Counted from the stretch's first letter, positions 16,273 through 26,793 are shown. The stretch: 64,000 nucleotides of DNA from Bacteroidales bacterium UBA2714 (GCA_002354035.1 DEKU01000052.1:22694-86693), one strand, 5' to 3'. The notes: generated by a model from the letters alone, not told the origin. Numbers and translations are program-made.

Positions 16273-17460
16273 GTGAAAAGACTCATCTCGCTATTGCTCA
16301 TCCTGATGCTGGCTGCACCTATAGTGCAGGGGCAGACCAAGAAACAACTTGAGCGCGACAAAGAACGTATCGAAAAGGAGATAGCCCGACTGTCGGGCGA
16401 ACTGGGCAAAGCCCGCAAGGACACCCGAAACAGGACCAGGCAGATAAAGCTCATCAATCAGCGAATTGACGAGCGGAACCGTCTTATCAACAATATCAAC
16501 AGCCAGATGACTCACCTTGACCGTCAAATCACCCGTACCGAAGACTCGCTACGGGTGGTCCGCGGTCAGATTGACAGTATGAAGTCGGAGTATGCCAAGA
16601 TTGTCAAGACGCTCTATGGCCTGCGAACCAATGTCAACGCGGTAACGCTGCTGTTTGACAATACCACGTACAACTATTCGTACCTGAAGATGAAATACTT
16701 CAAGGAGTATTCACGCTACCGTCGGCATCAGGCGACCGCCATTCAGCGGCGCGAACAGGTGTTTTCCTCATTGGATCTGGACCTTCAACGCCAACGCAAT
16801 GAGAAGAATTCCCTCCTTGCGCAGCAACGCAAGCAGCAGCAAGCCCTGGCCCGAGAACAGAAGAAGCACCAGCAAGGCCTGGACCAGAGCCAGAAGGCAG
16901 AGCGAAACTTGCAGCAACAAATCAATAAGAAAGAGCAGCAGAAACGCAAACTGCAACAGCAGATACAGCAACTGATTAACGCCGAGGTGGCTAAAAGCTC
17001 GGCTAATAAAAGCAATGCCTCCGGTACCGCACCGAGTGTGGCAGCGTCCGATGCCACGTCGGCGGATTTTGTGAGGAATAAAGGTAAGATGCCGTGGCCG
17101 GTGCATTATAAGTCCGTGGCTCGCGAATATGGCCTTTATACGCGCGCGTCGGGAGGGCAGAACAGGAACCTTGGGATCGACCTCAATTGCGCCCCAGGAG
17201 CCAATGTGCGGGCCGTGGCGGCGGGTGTGGTGGCCCGGGTGTTCGAGGCCCCGGACGGCTCGAACGGCGTCATCATCCGCCATGGACAGTATCTGACAGT
17301 GTATGCCGGGCTGGGAACGGTAAATGTCAAGGCCGGAACCAAGGTGAGCAGTGGCCAAAGCCTCGGAGCCGTATACCAAGGCGAAGAACCCACCTCGCAA
17401 TTCAGTTTCCAACTCTGGTGTGGCAGAGATCCCCTCAACCCCCGCCACTGGTTGAACTGA
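16273..17460 (+). CDS. EnvC-like murein hydrolase activator (coiled coil plus degenerate LytM)
   Basis: A 395-residue protein starting with GTG. A signal peptide (ending VQGQ, about 20) is followed by a long Gln/Arg/Lys-rich coiled coil (about 21-250), a Ser/Ala linker and a C-terminal M23/LytM domain (about 275-395). The zinc ligands of active M23 peptidases are missing: the HxxxD motif is NLGIDLN and the HxH motif is FSFQLW. This is the pattern of EnvC and related activators, which bind and switch on amidases at the division septum rather than cut peptidoglycan. It is transcribed away from the convergent gene at 17500. Confidence 0.82.
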   Translation: MKRLISLLLILMLAAPIVQGQTKKQLERDKERIEKEIARLSGELGKARKDTRNRTRQIKLINQRIDERNRLINNINSQMTHLDRQITRTEDSLRVVRGQIDSMKSEYAKIVKTLYGLRTNVNAVTLLFDNTTYNYSYLKMKYFKEYSRYRRHQATAIQRREQVFSSLDLDLQRQRNEKNSLLAQQRKQQQALAREQKKHQQGLDQSQKAERNLQQQINKKEQQKRKLQQQIQQLINAEVAKSSANKSNASGTAPSVAASDATSADFVRNKGKMPWPVHYKSVAREYGLYTRASGGQNRNLGIDLNCAPGANVRAVAAGVVARVFEAPDGSNGVIIRHGQYLTVYAGLGTVNVKAGTKVSSGQSLGAVYQGEEPTSQFSFQLWCGRDPLNPRHWLN

Positions 17461-17499
17461 AAGGGGTGAAAGAGTTGAGGATGTAATGGGCTGAGAGAA

Positions 17500-18687
17500 T
17501 TATTGCAAGTTCTTGCAGTGGTCCATTATTAACTGACAAGAGTTTAGGTGCGTGGTTTTGCCCCAGAATTTTTCAACAAGCCTTGCGCGCTCCTCTTCGG
17601 CCAGATGATAGTCGTGGCTGTTGATGCATTCTATTAGTTGGTCGAAAGTGTAGACTCGTTTACCTATGACATTTTCTTCATAAGGGAAGAAAAACGCTCT
17701 TTCTGCATTGTATTCTTCATAGTCGTAGATGTAGAGAATGACGTCTCTGCTACGAAGCAAGATATAATCATATAGAATGGAGGAATAGTCGGTTATCAGC
17801 GTATGGGTGTAGGGCAGAACAGGATAGATGTCCATTTTTCCGTCATAAAAGAAGATATTAGAGAATGAAGACTGAGGAATAGAGGTGATGACATTGGCAT
17901 GGGGTTTCATAATCATCAGTTCGTTGAGCTCTGCCAGGACTTCATTCAGTCTGTTTAAATCCATACTCTCTGCGAACAGTGTGAGTTGGGAATCGCGCCA
18001 TGTGGGCATATAAACCAGCACACGGTTATAGCTCTTCAGTTTGTTGATAAATTCGGCTGTTGCGGGTGGTTCATACTGCTTGATAAACTCCTGCCGTTGG
18101 TGTTCGTCCATGTTCAAAATGATGTTGCGAGGATAACCGACCATGAGGCATCTATTTTTAGGGACACGGAAGGATGTGGAGAAAAACTCGTTTTGGAAAT
18201 CTGTGGAGGAAACAATATAGTCTGGCTTGCGGAATGACTCAGGATGGAAAAACACCTCCTTGAAACTCTTCCTGTTATAACGTTGAGCGATGGGGCCAGA
18301 GTTTATGTTATACTCAATACGCTTTATTCCTACGCCGTGCCAAAGATTTATACATACCGCACCTCCTGACAAGCAGTGCATAATGTCGGATGTGTATGCA
18401 TTATAAAACCAATATTTAGATGTCAGAGCGTGCCATGCTCCTTTTAGTGATGTCACTGTGTAGGCTTGCAGGCCCAAGCTTCTCACCAGGTTGGCGGTTT
18501 GTCGGCTTTGTGTTATCCATGCGACATCTATATCCTTGCAATGCTGGGAAGCATAGATGAAAAGGTATTTTGAGTTGTCGTTGAAAGACTTTCTGAAACT
18601 TCCAAAGGCATACCGATTTTTTTTTCTTTTGAATAAGAACGAGAAAGGATAAATGATGTAACAGATTAAGTAGAGTATTGTTTTCAT
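17500..18687 (-). CDS. CDP-glycerol glycerophosphotransferase family protein
   Basis: A 395-residue TagB/TagF-like glycosyltransferase-fold protein. An N-terminal hydrophobic helix (about 1-18) is followed by the N-terminal half with NLWHGVGIKRIEY (about 113-125). The C-terminal half contains YMPTWRDSQ, MIMKPHANV and LITDYSSILYDYILL, the family's nucleotide-binding signature. Such enzymes transfer polyol phosphate from CDP-glycerol or CDP-ribitol onto a lipid or glycan; in Gram-negative bacteria they decorate capsule or LPS. Base composition is clearly more AT-rich than flanking genes, suggesting later acquisition. The acceptor is unknown. Confidence 0.82.
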   Translation of the reverse strand: MKTILYLICYIIYPFSFLFKRKKNRYAFGSFRKSFNDNSKYLFIYASQHCKDIDVAWITQSRQTANLVRSLGLQAYTVTSLKGAWHALTSKYWFYNAYTSDIMHCLSGGAVCINLWHGVGIKRIEYNINSGPIAQRYNRKSFKEVFFHPESFRKPDYIVSSTDFQNEFFSTSFRVPKNRCLMVGYPRNIILNMDEHQRQEFIKQYEPPATAEFINKLKSYNRVLVYMPTWRDSQLTLFAESMDLNRLNEVLAELNELMIMKPHANVITSIPQSSFSNIFFYDGKMDIYPVLPYTHTLITDYSSILYDYILLRSRDVILYIYDYEEYNAERAFFFPYEENVIGKRVYTFDQLIECINSHDYHLAEEERARLVEKFWGKTTHLNSCQLIMDHCKNLQ

Positions 18688-18718
18688 CGTATGTTCTTAT
18701 ATGACATTGTTTAGAGGG

Positions 18719-21163
18719 TTATCGGATAAGTGTAACAGTGCCTGAGACTTTTTTCCGCATATTAGGATTATAAACTGTTGTGTAGTAGATGAGATAGGTG
18801 TAAGTGGCAGAGGGACATTTACCCGTCTTTGTGGTGCCATCCCAGGCCTCATTGATATCTGTGCTGTGAAAAGCTTTAGTTCCCCATCGATGGAAGATGT
18901 AAATCTCGAATTCTTTTATGCCAATCCCAATTGCTTTGAAGCGATTGTTCGTCGACTCCTCGGGTGTGAAAACATTGGGTACCCATAAGTATCCCTCAGG
19001 AAGTTCGATTCGGTTGTGCAGAGAAACGCTTTTTTGTGTCGTACAGTTAGGAATAGATGAGTATCCGACAGTCACTTGGTATTCTGTGGGTATGCGAGGG
19101 CATACTGTAATTGTTGATTGCCGTTCCTGTCCGTTCAGGGAAGAGTCTGGTGGAGTTGCTGACCAGACAATCAAATCGGCATCTGTGACGGCTGTCATTG
19201 AGTAGCAACTATCGCCATAGTAATTATAAGCTATGGTCACTTGCGGGGAGTCGCTTTGGTATAGATGGAGATATGTTACATGGTTAGATTCTCTACGGGT
19301 GTAGATAACTTCCCCCACCTGAGCTGTTTCGGTAGAATCGATATGGAAGCCGTTCCTGAAATAAGAAGTCCCGATGCAGATGGTGTCATAAAGGTCGGTA
19401 TAGATAGTGTCTTCGTAGAGTGTTAAGGAGTATATAATCAAACTGTCGCAATTGTATTGAGATCTCAGGCGGATAGTGTCGTTTGACACCGAATCATAGT
19501 AAATACCATGAAAGCGCCAGGGAAGTTGATCGGCAGTAATTGTGTCGTGTTTGTGGGTTATATATGTGGGTACTACAATGATAGTGGCTGTGAAGTTGTA
19601 TTCATAAGAAAACGTATCACAAACAGTATAGATAGTATCTTGCGAGTGGCTCGTTATTTGAAAGCGGCCAGTGTCGGTCATAACAATATTCAAGGTGTCT
19701 AAATAACCATAGGGTCTATCATCGAATGTCCAATCGCATGGATGGTTGATGTTGTCTACTTTCGTTGTGGCTTTCAATGTGTCGCCTTGGCAGAGGTATA
19801 TGGTGTCATTGTCGGACACGTTTACATCGTTAATAGTTAGTAAAGCGGAATGAACAACCTTCAAGGAGGACCCAACGGAGTAAGCATAACTTTCGTGATA
19901 GCCAATCCCATAGGCATAGGCTTGAAAGCCTCCAGCAGCTGGAGTGGATAGCGTGTGAGAGCCTTGGGCAAGTTGGATCTTGGCAGTGCGGTAATTATTG
20001 TTGACGGAGATAGGTGTCGAGTTCACGGGGCTTCCGTCAAGCCGAAGCTGATTAAACTCGCTGGCGGGAGCGACAATATTTAGGAAATGAGTGTTGGTAT
20101 AGCTGGTAGAATAAGTTGCAAAAGTTATTTGATGTACATTTTGGTCTACGGGATTGATGACCACCATGCTTGGGTCGCCATCCTGTGTCCCTGCACTTCC
20201 CATAAAGAGGTATACACAAGAGGGTACAGAAGTTTCGATATAGGCCAGTCTGTCACTTGCAGATAGGGGGAAGTCGTATATTTGTCCTGCCTGTATTGTC
20301 GTCACGTATTCGTTGTTTTTGTGAATCTGACAATTATTCTGGAGAGGCATCACTCGTATTCTGTCGTCAAATAGCGTGCCCGTCCCGGCAACTATAAATC
20401 GTTTCCCCCAATAGTTGGTAGGCAGGCATTGGTCAAAGATGTGGTCACATGTGCTTGCATTATTAGGAACATAAGCACAGAAATGTCCTGCATGGACGGC
20501 AATTTTTTTGCAATCACGGGCATGAATGGTTGTCCCTGTCAAGTCGGCTTCACTTACATTTGTGGCACCTCTAATCTGATAGGCATCTCCTTTTTGGAGA
20601 GTTATCGTATGATTTGTTCCGGCAGCGAAGCCGTTCATGGTAGGGGCTGTTACAGTAAAATCGACAACAGTGCTGTCCTCTGTTGCAACGATGACTATTT
20701 CGCTGCGATAGTCGGTGCTGGACTTGGATGGATAGCACTGAACCATATAGTCGGAGCCCAGAAGGGTTGTTGGCAGAGCGTTAGTGATGTCAAGATTATT
20801 GTGGCCAAGCATTATCAAATATAGCGATATGCTGTCGGTTGCTGTGACATGTAGTGCGGTAGGGGTTATACTGCCAGACGATGAGGTGCACCCTTCGTCA
20901 AATGGAATAGTGATATTGGTGACCTGTCCAGGCGTTATGTAGAAGGAGGTTGACCACGATGTATTCGGGTTGGTGACGTTCACAGAGCAGGGGCGAGGCC
21001 CGGAAGCAAAGGCATGTAGCGTAACGGTATATTGTGGCGCATAATAGTCGTAGGTAAAATACAGGTATGAAATCCAAAAATCTCTTCCCATTGTTGTATG
21101 CTCTTGACAGAAAACCGTCCAAGAGATACATGTTAGGATAATACCCAGTAATACATTTTTCAT
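18719..21163 (-). CDS. T9SS-sorted surface protein with IgGFc-binding-like N-terminal domain
   Basis: An 814-residue secreted protein with a signal peptide (MKNVLLGIILTCISWTVFCQ). The N-terminal half (about 25-410) has GRDFWISY and long beta-sheet stretches typical of the IgGFc-binding N-terminal domain. The middle is a run of Ig/PKD-like modules with several cysteines. The last 80 or so residues (VPNVFTPEESTNNRFKAIGI, then IYIFHRWGTKAFHSTD and GTKTTGKC-like AWDGTTKTGKCPSATYTY) are a gliding-motility-type type B sorting domain. It should be exported by the type IX system and attached to or released from the surface. AT-richer than average. Confidence 0.85.
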   Translation of the reverse strand: MKNVLLGIILTCISWTVFCQEHTTMGRDFWISYLYFTYDYYAPQYTVTLHAFASGPRPCSVNVTNPNTSWSTSFYITPGQVTNITIPFDEGCTSSSGSITPTALHVTATDSISLYLIMLGHNNLDITNALPTTLLGSDYMVQCYPSKSSTDYRSEIVIVATEDSTVVDFTVTAPTMNGFAAGTNHTITLQKGDAYQIRGATNVSEADLTGTTIHARDCKKIAVHAGHFCAYVPNNASTCDHIFDQCLPTNYWGKRFIVAGTGTLFDDRIRVMPLQNNCQIHKNNEYVTTIQAGQIYDFPLSASDRLAYIETSVPSCVYLFMGSAGTQDGDPSMVVINPVDQNVHQITFATYSTSYTNTHFLNIVAPASEFNQLRLDGSPVNSTPISVNNNYRTAKIQLAQGSHTLSTPAAGGFQAYAYGIGYHESYAYSVGSSLKVVHSALLTINDVNVSDNDTIYLCQGDTLKATTKVDNINHPCDWTFDDRPYGYLDTLNIVMTDTGRFQITSHSQDTIYTVCDTFSYEYNFTATIIVVPTYITHKHDTITADQLPWRFHGIYYDSVSNDTIRLRSQYNCDSLIIYSLTLYEDTIYTDLYDTICIGTSYFRNGFHIDSTETAQVGEVIYTRRESNHVTYLHLYQSDSPQVTIAYNYYGDSCYSMTAVTDADLIVWSATPPDSSLNGQERQSTITVCPRIPTEYQVTVGYSSIPNCTTQKSVSLHNRIELPEGYLWVPNVFTPEESTNNRFKAIGIGIKEFEIYIFHRWGTKAFHSTDINEAWDGTTKTGKCPSATYTYLIYYTTVYNPNMRKKVSGTVTLIR

Positions 21164-21204
21164 ATCCGTTGTGTTCGATTGTTATAAAAAGATTATTTAG
21201 CAGT

Positions 21205-21897
21205 CTACTTTAGGTCTTCGGGGAAGGTGATTTTGCGGTTTTGCTCTTCGCCGGGGACTACTTGGATTTTTATTCCGGGCATGTATCGGCGGACCACGCC
21301 GCAGTCGTCGGTGGCCCGGAAGGAGGGGTCTTGCAGGGCGCGCTGGTAGGCGTCGCGGATGAGGGGCAGGCGGAAAGCCTGTGGGGTTTGGGCCCGCCAC
21401 ATGGTTGCCCGTTCGGGTATGCGGGTGATGATTTTCGAGAGGTCGGGGTCAAAGTCCTGCCGCACCTCCCACACGGTGTCCGTTGAGGGTATGCCCACAC
21501 CCACCGCCTCGTGGTGCCGCAGGGCGTCGGCCACGCGCGCGATGATGGCTTGCGACACGTAGGGGCGCGCGGCGTCGTGCAGAATCAGGTTCGTGTCGTC
21601 CGGCCGGTCCAGATAGGCGGCTATGGCGTTGAGGGAAGACATGTAGCGCTCGTGGCCGCCGTCGATGAGTTGGGTCAGTTTGTGCCAGTGGTTCTGCGCC
21701 ACTATGCGGCGCATCTCTTCCATCCATTGGGGATGCACCACGACGGCAATCTCGTCGATTGCGGGTGCGAGGTCGAATGCCGAGACGGTGTGTTCAATCA
21801 CCGTTTTGCCTTGCAGCGGGAGGAACTGTTTAGGCTTGTCGGCTCCCATCCGGGTGCCGCTGCCTCCAGCAAGTATTATGGCGATGTTGCAGGGCAT
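21205..21897 (-). CDS. ispD: IspD/TarI family cytidylyltransferase
   Basis: A 230-residue nucleotidyltransferase. ILAGGSGTRMGADKPKQFL (about 8-26) is the CTP-binding loop, and ILHDAARPYVS and MWRAQTPQAFRL are the other family signatures. The likely reaction is CTP + 2-C-methyl-D-erythritol 4-phosphate to CDP-ME in the MEP isoprenoid pathway. The C-terminus (ATDDCGVVRRY, NRKITFPEDL) also resembles TarI-type ribitol-5-phosphate cytidylyltransferases, and a CDP-polyol transferase is encoded 2.5 kb away. A CDP-ribitol role therefore cannot be excluded. It starts 3 nt after the upstream gene. Confidence 0.75.
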   Translation of the reverse strand: MPCNIAIILAGGSGTRMGADKPKQFLPLQGKTVIEHTVSAFDLAPAIDEIAVVVHPQWMEEMRRIVAQNHWHKLTQLIDGGHERYMSSLNAIAAYLDRPDDTNLILHDAARPYVSQAIIARVADALRHHEAVGVGIPSTDTVWEVRQDFDPDLSKIITRIPERATMWRAQTPQAFRLPLIRDAYQRALQDPSFRATDDCGVVRRYMPGIKIQVVPGEEQNRKITFPEDLK

Positions 21898-21900
21898 GGC

Positions 21901-22686
21901 TCAGAGGTCTTGCACTAAGCGGACGGACAGTCCATCCGCCAGCTGTGAGGATTTGATTTGGGGCAGGTAGGAGTCGACCATGAGGTAGAGAGCCTGGCCA
22001 GCTTGCTTGGGATTGGGGGTGGAGGTCCAGTAGCGGCAGGCCGATGCCGACCCTTGGCTTTGAGTGCCGACGCGCCGAACCTCGGCGGGGAGGAACACGG
22101 CGCCCGCTGTCTCCAGCGTCTGCCACCGTTCGGCGTTGTAGACGTTGGTGCCCTCCTCTTTTGGCCCGGTGGTCATGTAGATGCCTTTGGGGCGCTGCCA
22201 GTTGTCGGGCAGGATGATGAGGCCGTACTGTCCGCAGACGTATGCCAGCGCATACAGCCGCCGGGCATGGGGCCGTTTGCCGAGCAGGTAGGTCCATTCG
22301 TCTACGCTCAGCGTGCGCCACTGTTTGCCGTCGCCGGTGGGCAGGCCGCAGAAAAGTCCCCAGTCGACAAACCTGTAGTCGCCACTGTTGGTTGAGAAGT
22401 TAGTGGGACTGAGGGCGGTGCCCCAGCCGAAAAGGTCTATCCATCCGCGGTAGCGGGGATAGGAGTAGTTCTCTTTCCAGCCCAGGGTCTCAGTTTGGGA
22501 GGAGGCAAAGCGCCATTGTTTGGTTGAGGGTTGGTACTGCAGGTTGCCGGGGGCGAAGCGCACACGGGTGTCCGGCCCGACGGAGAAGCAGACGGCGGGA
22601 CGGGCAGTTGAGTCGGTCGGGGTTTTCTGTGCCGCAGCCATCGAACCTGCAATGGTCAGCAGCAGGGCTACTATAAGGCGTTTCAT
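21901..22686 (-). CDS. Exported FISUMP-like protein of unknown function
   Basis: A 261-residue protein with a signal peptide (MKRLIVALLLTIAGSMAAAQ). The mature part has FAPGNLQYQPSTKQWRFA followed by GWIDLFGWGT and ends with LSVRLV. These are recurrent phrases of a Bacteroidota exported family related to the Fibrobacter major paralogous (FISUMP) domain, thought to adopt a C-type-lectin-like fold. No enzyme motif. It is 3 nt from ispD and should share its transcript. Confidence 0.65.
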   Translation of the reverse strand: MKRLIVALLLTIAGSMAAAQKTPTDSTARPAVCFSVGPDTRVRFAPGNLQYQPSTKQWRFASSQTETLGWKENYSYPRYRGWIDLFGWGTALSPTNFSTNSGDYRFVDWGLFCGLPTGDGKQWRTLSVDEWTYLLGKRPHARRLYALAYVCGQYGLIILPDNWQRPKGIYMTTGPKEEGTNVYNAERWQTLETAGAVFLPAEVRRVGTQSQGSASACRYWTSTPNPKQAGQALYLMVDSYLPQIKSSQLADGLSVRLVQDL

Positions 22687-22712
22687 AGGGTGTGGATATG
22701 GGTGAAAGGGGG

Positions 22713-23246
22713 TTAGTTCCGAGTCAGGCGGCTGCCGGCGATGCCGAAAAGGAGGGCGGCGACGACCATAACAACAACCTGCGTGAGGAGCGGAGTCGAA
22801 ATCAGCGCGTCGGGGCTGATGAGCAGGGCTTTCATGGCGTAGTAGACAATCTTTGATGCAACCATGGCAGCCAAAAGGATTGCGAAGGTTCGGCCCATTC
22901 TGCCACGGGCTGAGGCTGTGGCGTTGTCAATCAGCGTGTAGAGGCCTACGAGGGTGAGCATCTCGGCGGTCATGCATATCGCTTTAAGGGGAGTGGGCAT
23001 TCCCACGATCATCATTGAGACTAAGGGGAGCATGACTGCCAACAGAAAAGCATTGGCGCGGTTGCGCACCAGCAGCATGCCAGCCAACAGCACCAGCAGC
23101 ATGGGGTTGAGATGATAAAGCGGCAGGGCGGTGATGTGCGAGAGGGTGGGGACGAGGCAAGCCACGACGAGGAGAGTGATGTCGACCAGTGCCGTGCGCA
23201 TAAGGGTCCGAGTAGGGGATGCAAAGGTGTTCAGATTATTGTTCAT
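22713..23246 (-). CDS. Multi-span membrane protein, ECF-transporter-S-like
   Basis: A 177-residue hydrophobic protein with five or six predicted helices (about 20-38, 48-62, 66-84, 88-105, 120-140, 150-172). The size, the charged loops and the sequence around LYHLNPMLLVLLAGMLLV resemble substrate-binding S components of energy-coupling factor transporters or related small membrane proteins. The substrate is not apparent. It heads the minus-strand run toward the cytidylyltransferase gene and has its own promoter with a short GC hairpin in the leader (23306-23324). Confidence 0.6.
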   Translation of the reverse strand: MNNNLNTFASPTRTLMRTALVDITLLVVACLVPTLSHITALPLYHLNPMLLVLLAGMLLVRNRANAFLLAVMLPLVSMMIVGMPTPLKAICMTAEMLTLVGLYTLIDNATASARGRMGRTFAILLAAMVASKIVYYAMKALLISPDALISTPLLTQVVVMVVAALLFGIAGSRLTRN

Positions 23247-23331
23247 AATGGGTTTAATTGTAATTTTATGTGTTGTGATTCTGTGTTTTGTGTTCTTAAT
23301 ATATGGGCGGTTGCTTTAATCGCCCAAGTTG

Positions 23332-23339
23332 CAAAGATA
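23332..23339 (-). promoter_or_regulatory. -7 promoter element TATCTTTG for the membrane protein
   Basis: The minus strand reads TATCTTTGCA, about 85 nt before the ATG at 23246. A GGGCG/CGCCC hairpin follows in the leader. Confidence 0.65.
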
Positions 23340-23766
23340 CGATTTTTTTTCGGGAAAAACGATTTATTTTCTATATATATTCTATTTCCTTTGCATTTAT
23401 ATTCTGTTTTTATTCTGCTTGAGAGACTAAATGATGTATATGTCGGGTTAATCTACGGACTATGTGTTGGTCCCGGTGCGGGGCCTTTTGTGTGGAGCGG
23501 GAATGGCGAGGGCAGAAAGTCGGCCCGGTATTCCAGGATGACAGCGGGATGGTGGGTGTCCGGCTGTTGTTTCACCTTGTAGGGGATATATGCTTCAAGC
23601 GTTTTTGTTTGCGTAGATTAATGCCTTGGCCTTGGGGCGCATGAGGGTCTGCGGTGGGATAGCAGGCGGCTGACTCCTTCGCGTCGGGGTTGCCACTAAC
23701 GACTGATTGGGGGTGAAGATGGTTTTGGCCTTTGGCAAATAATCGTCCGATTTGCAGTTTTTTTTG
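23340..23766. other. Non-coding divergent intergenic region
   Basis: About 430 nt, AT-rich at the left and mixed at the right. Short open frames here have no gene-like properties. I see nothing beyond the flanking promoters. Confidence 0.5.
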
Positions 23767-23774
23767 TATCTTTG
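23767..23774 (+). promoter_or_regulatory. -7 promoter element TATCTTTG for the AsmA-like gene
   Basis: TATCTTTGCA after a T-run, 92 nt before the chosen ATG at 23867. Confidence 0.7.
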
Positions 23775-23866
23775 CATTTTTGGTGATAATGTGAGTTGCT
23801 TACAGGTTGGTTGTTATTGCATTGTAATATAGGTTATTATTCTTTATATAATTGAAATATTCTTTC

Positions 23867-25891
23867 ATGAAAAAGGTTTTGAATATTGCAAAAGTAGTGC
23901 TGATTGCGTTAGCGGCATTGTTGTTGCTGGTGCTTTTGTGCGGCTCGCTGTTTGGAGGTTGTGCGGTGAAGAGTTATGTGAACAATCATGGCGAGGAACT
24001 CCTCGGCAGGAAGATGAGTGTGGACGGGGTAGGGGTGAATCTGTTCACCGGCCGGGTGTCGGTGAAGGGGTTGACGGTCTTTGAGGACGACGCCACCACC
24101 ACTTTTGCAGGTTTTGATACGCTCGATGTGGGGGTCAGTCTGTTGCGGCTGGTAGGAAGGACGGTCTATGTGCGCCATGTTGCGCTGTCGGGGCTTGAGG
24201 TGGAGGTTCTCCAGAATGGCAGTCACTTTAATTTCACCTCTATCATCGACCATTTTCAGCAAGACAGCACCCAGACGGAAGAGGTGGAGGACACGGTGCC
24301 GAGCGGTTGGGTGGTGAGTCTGCACGATATGAAGATCCAGCGGGGAAGGGTACGTTATGCCGATTTGCAGCGGCAGTGCGTCTGGGGTATGAACGACCTC
24401 AATCTGGTGGTGCCCGACTTCACTATTGGAGGCGAGGGGTGTACGGATGCGGGACTGGCTTTGGCCTTTGCCGATGGGGGACAGCTGGGTGTGCGTGCCG
24501 CCCTGGATCCGGCCGACAATCATTTCAATCTGGCAGTCGACCTGGAGGGTTTTGCCCTCGACCAGGTCCGTCCCTATTTGGTCAATGTGGCGCATGTGGA
24601 TAGGCTGAAAGGCAGTGTAGGCATTGCCGCAACGGCCACGGGCTCGCTCGATAGCTTGGCGAATGTGGATTTGAAGGTCAAGGCACATATTGATAATGTT
24701 GAATTGCGCGACCGCGAGCTTGGCGATGTGCTGTCGCTCCGCCATGTAGGTCTTGATGCCGAACAGATAGTTCCGGGCAAGAACATCTATAATATCAACA
24801 GCGTTTCGCTCGAAGGTGTGAGGGTGAAGTATGAGCTGTTCTCCGACAGCAGCAACACTTTCTCGCGGCTGCTCGCCTACGACCAGATGGCTCCGGCTCC
24901 CGACGACTCTGCCTACGCGGCGGTCGAGGCAGACACTTCTGCCGTCGCTGCCACTCAGTCGCCGCTTCGCCTGAGGGTTGGAAAGCTCAGCACGAAGGAT
25001 GTGAACTTTGTTTTTGCAGACCATACGCTGCCCGATCCATTCGAGTTTGCGGTCACCAACATAATGCTCAGTGCCGAGAACCTTACGTCGGCGGGTAATA
25101 ACAATGCCCGTCTGCTGGCCTCTCTGCCCAATGGCGGCAAGGCCATTGTCGACTGGCAGGGAAATATCTCCGACTGGAAACTGAACCAGCGGCTGCTCCT
25201 TAACATCAAGAATCTGCATCTCACAGAACTCAGCCCCTATTTAGTTGCTTATTTCGGCATGCCCTTCACCGATGGGGTGTTCAGCTTCACAAGCCTCAAT
25301 ACCATCAAACAGAGTCAACTGAAGGGCGACAACAAGATTGACATATTTAAACCCACGCTCGGCGACAAGCGCCCCGACGTGAAACCTCAGCTCCATCTTC
25401 CTATTCGGGCAGCGCTGTACATCCTGAAAGACAAGGACCAGAAGGTCATTCTTCCCGTCCCGGTGAGCGGCAACATCGACAGTCCCAAGTTCAACTACAT
25501 GAAGTTGGTGTGGAAAACGCTCGGCAATTTGATTGTCAAGGTGGTGACATCGCCCATCACCAGCTCGGACAGTCTAACTCTCGACAAGGACGGCAATGTG
25601 TTTATCGCTGTGGATGCCGACGAGCATGACTTCACCTCACAGCAGTTCTATCAGATTGACAAGGTGGCTGAGTTGGCCAAGATTGACGAGGCCGTGACCT
25701 TGAACTTCACGCTGGTTTCCAGTCCCGAACCCAAAAAGCGCGAGGCCGAGAACCACGAGCGCCGCAACAAGATACTGCGCCATCATCTCGCCGAGTTGGG
25801 CGTGGCCGAAAAACAGATTGTCATCAACACGGCCGTCACCGACAGCGACCACCCCGACGAAGGCTACATAGTGAAAATAACGAGTGAATAA
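23867..25891 (+). CDS. AsmA-like/DUF748 domain protein
   Basis: A 674-residue protein with an N-terminal membrane anchor ([19 protein letters not shown], about 1-27) and a very long beta-rich periplasmic region typical of DUF748/AsmA-family bridge-type proteins ([29 protein letters not shown]-like [19 protein letters not shown] near 480). Proteins of this class link inner and outer membranes and affect lipid transport and outer-membrane integrity. The ATG at 23867 gives the better membrane anchor; an in-frame ATG at 23852 adds five residues. The TerB-DnaJ gene follows after 29 nt. Confidence 0.75.
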   Translation: MKKVLNIAKVVLIALAALLLLVLLCGSLFGGCAVKSYVNNHGEELLGRKMSVDGVGVNLFTGRVSVKGLTVFEDDATTTFAGFDTLDVGVSLLRLVGRTVYVRHVALSGLEVEVLQNGSHFNFTSIIDHFQQDSTQTEEVEDTVPSGWVVSLHDMKIQRGRVRYADLQRQCVWGMNDLNLVVPDFTIGGEGCTDAGLALAFADGGQLGVRAALDPADNHFNLAVDLEGFALDQVRPYLVNVAHVDRLKGSVGIAATATGSLDSLANVDLKVKAHIDNVELRDRELGDVLSLRHVGLDAEQIVPGKNIYNINSVSLEGVRVKYELFSDSSNTFSRLLAYDQMAPAPDDSAYAAVEADTSAVAATQSPLRLRVGKLSTKDVNFVFADHTLPDPFEFAVTNIMLSAENLTSAGNNNARLLASLPNGGKAIVDWQGNISDWKLNQRLLLNIKNLHLTELSPYLVAYFGMPFTDGVFSFTSLNTIKQSQLKGDNKIDIFKPTLGDKRPDVKPQLHLPIRAALYILKDKDQKVILPVPVSGNIDSPKFNYMKLVWKTLGNLIVKVVTSPITSSDSLTLDKDGNVFIAVDADEHDFTSQQFYQIDKVAELAKIDEAVTLNFTLVSSPEPKKREAENHERRNKILRHHLAELGVAEKQIVINTAVTDSDHPDEGYIVKITSE

Positions 25892-25920
25892 TCTCATACC
25901 AATCAATTAAGAAAATATTT

Positions 25921-26793
25921 ATGAGCATTTTCAAATGGATACTCACCGGTCTTGGCTGGGCCAGTGGCGGCCCTATCGGGGCTTTGCTGGGCTACTTTTT
26001 TGGCCGTGTGATTGAAGGCTTGGGCCAAGAGTCCAATCGTCTTGGCGCCGGAGATTATTACATGAACAACGGCAAGCCGAAATCAAGCCATCGTGGCAGC
26101 TACCGTAATACGGGCACCCAAGACGACGTCGACGTGGCTCTGCTGGTGTTGATAGCTTCGGTCATGAAGTCGGACGGCGAGGTGCGTCGCTCGGAGTTGG
26201 ATTATGTCAAGCAGTTCCTGCATAAAAACTATGGCGAGGTGAAGGGCAAAAACCTCCTCACCATGTTGCGAGACTTGGTCAAGCCTGAAACCTACATCGA
26301 CTTGGATGCGGTATGTATTCAGATAAAACAGAACACCGACTACACAACCCGCTACCACATGGTCGACTTCTTGTTTGGACTGGCCGTGGCCGACGGCAGT
26401 TTCACCCAGGCCGAGAACACCACGCTCCGCGTTATTGCCAATCGGCTGGGGATTAACTCGGGCGACTATGTTTCTATCTTTACCCGTCATGTCTCCTCGC
26501 GTTATAGTAATGGAGGTTCGCAGTATGGCAGTAATGGCTATTCAGGTGGCTCGCGCTCCTATTCCGGCTCTTCGTCGTCGCGGACATACCAGCGCGACCC
26601 CTACAAGGTGCTTGGGCTTGAAAGCACCGCTACCGACGAGGAGGTCAAGAAGGCCTACCGCCGACTGGCCATGAAGTATCATCCCGACAAGGTGGAGTCG
26701 ATGGGCGAAGAGGTGAAGAAGAATGCCGCTGCCCAGTTCCGAGAAATCAACGAGGCCTACGAGCAAATCAAGACAGCCCGCGGCATGAAGTGA
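25921..26793 (+). CDS. DjlA-like membrane J-domain co-chaperone with TerB domain
   Basis: A 290-residue protein. The N-terminal membrane segment (about 4-28, Gly-rich [20 protein letters not shown]) is that of DjlA. A TerB-like helical domain follows (about 60-180; [20 protein letters not shown]), then a Ser/Gly/Tyr-rich linker and a C-terminal J domain (about 220-288; [20 protein letters not shown]) with the HPD motif in MKYHPDKV. It should recruit DnaK to the inner face of the membrane. Length and order match DjlA. Probably co-transcribed with the DUF748 gene. Confidence 0.88.
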   Translation: MSIFKWILTGLGWASGGPIGALLGYFFGRVIEGLGQESNRLGAGDYYMNNGKPKSSHRGSYRNTGTQDDVDVALLVLIASVMKSDGEVRRSELDYVKQFLHKNYGEVKGKNLLTMLRDLVKPETYIDLDAVCIQIKQNTDYTTRYHMVDFLFGLAVADGSFTQAENTTLRVIANRLGINSGDYVSIFTRHVSSRYSNGGSQYGSNGYSGGSRSYSGSSSSRTYQRDPYKVLGLESTATDEEVKKAYRRLAMKYHPDKVESMGEEVKKNAAAQFREINEAYEQIKTARGMK

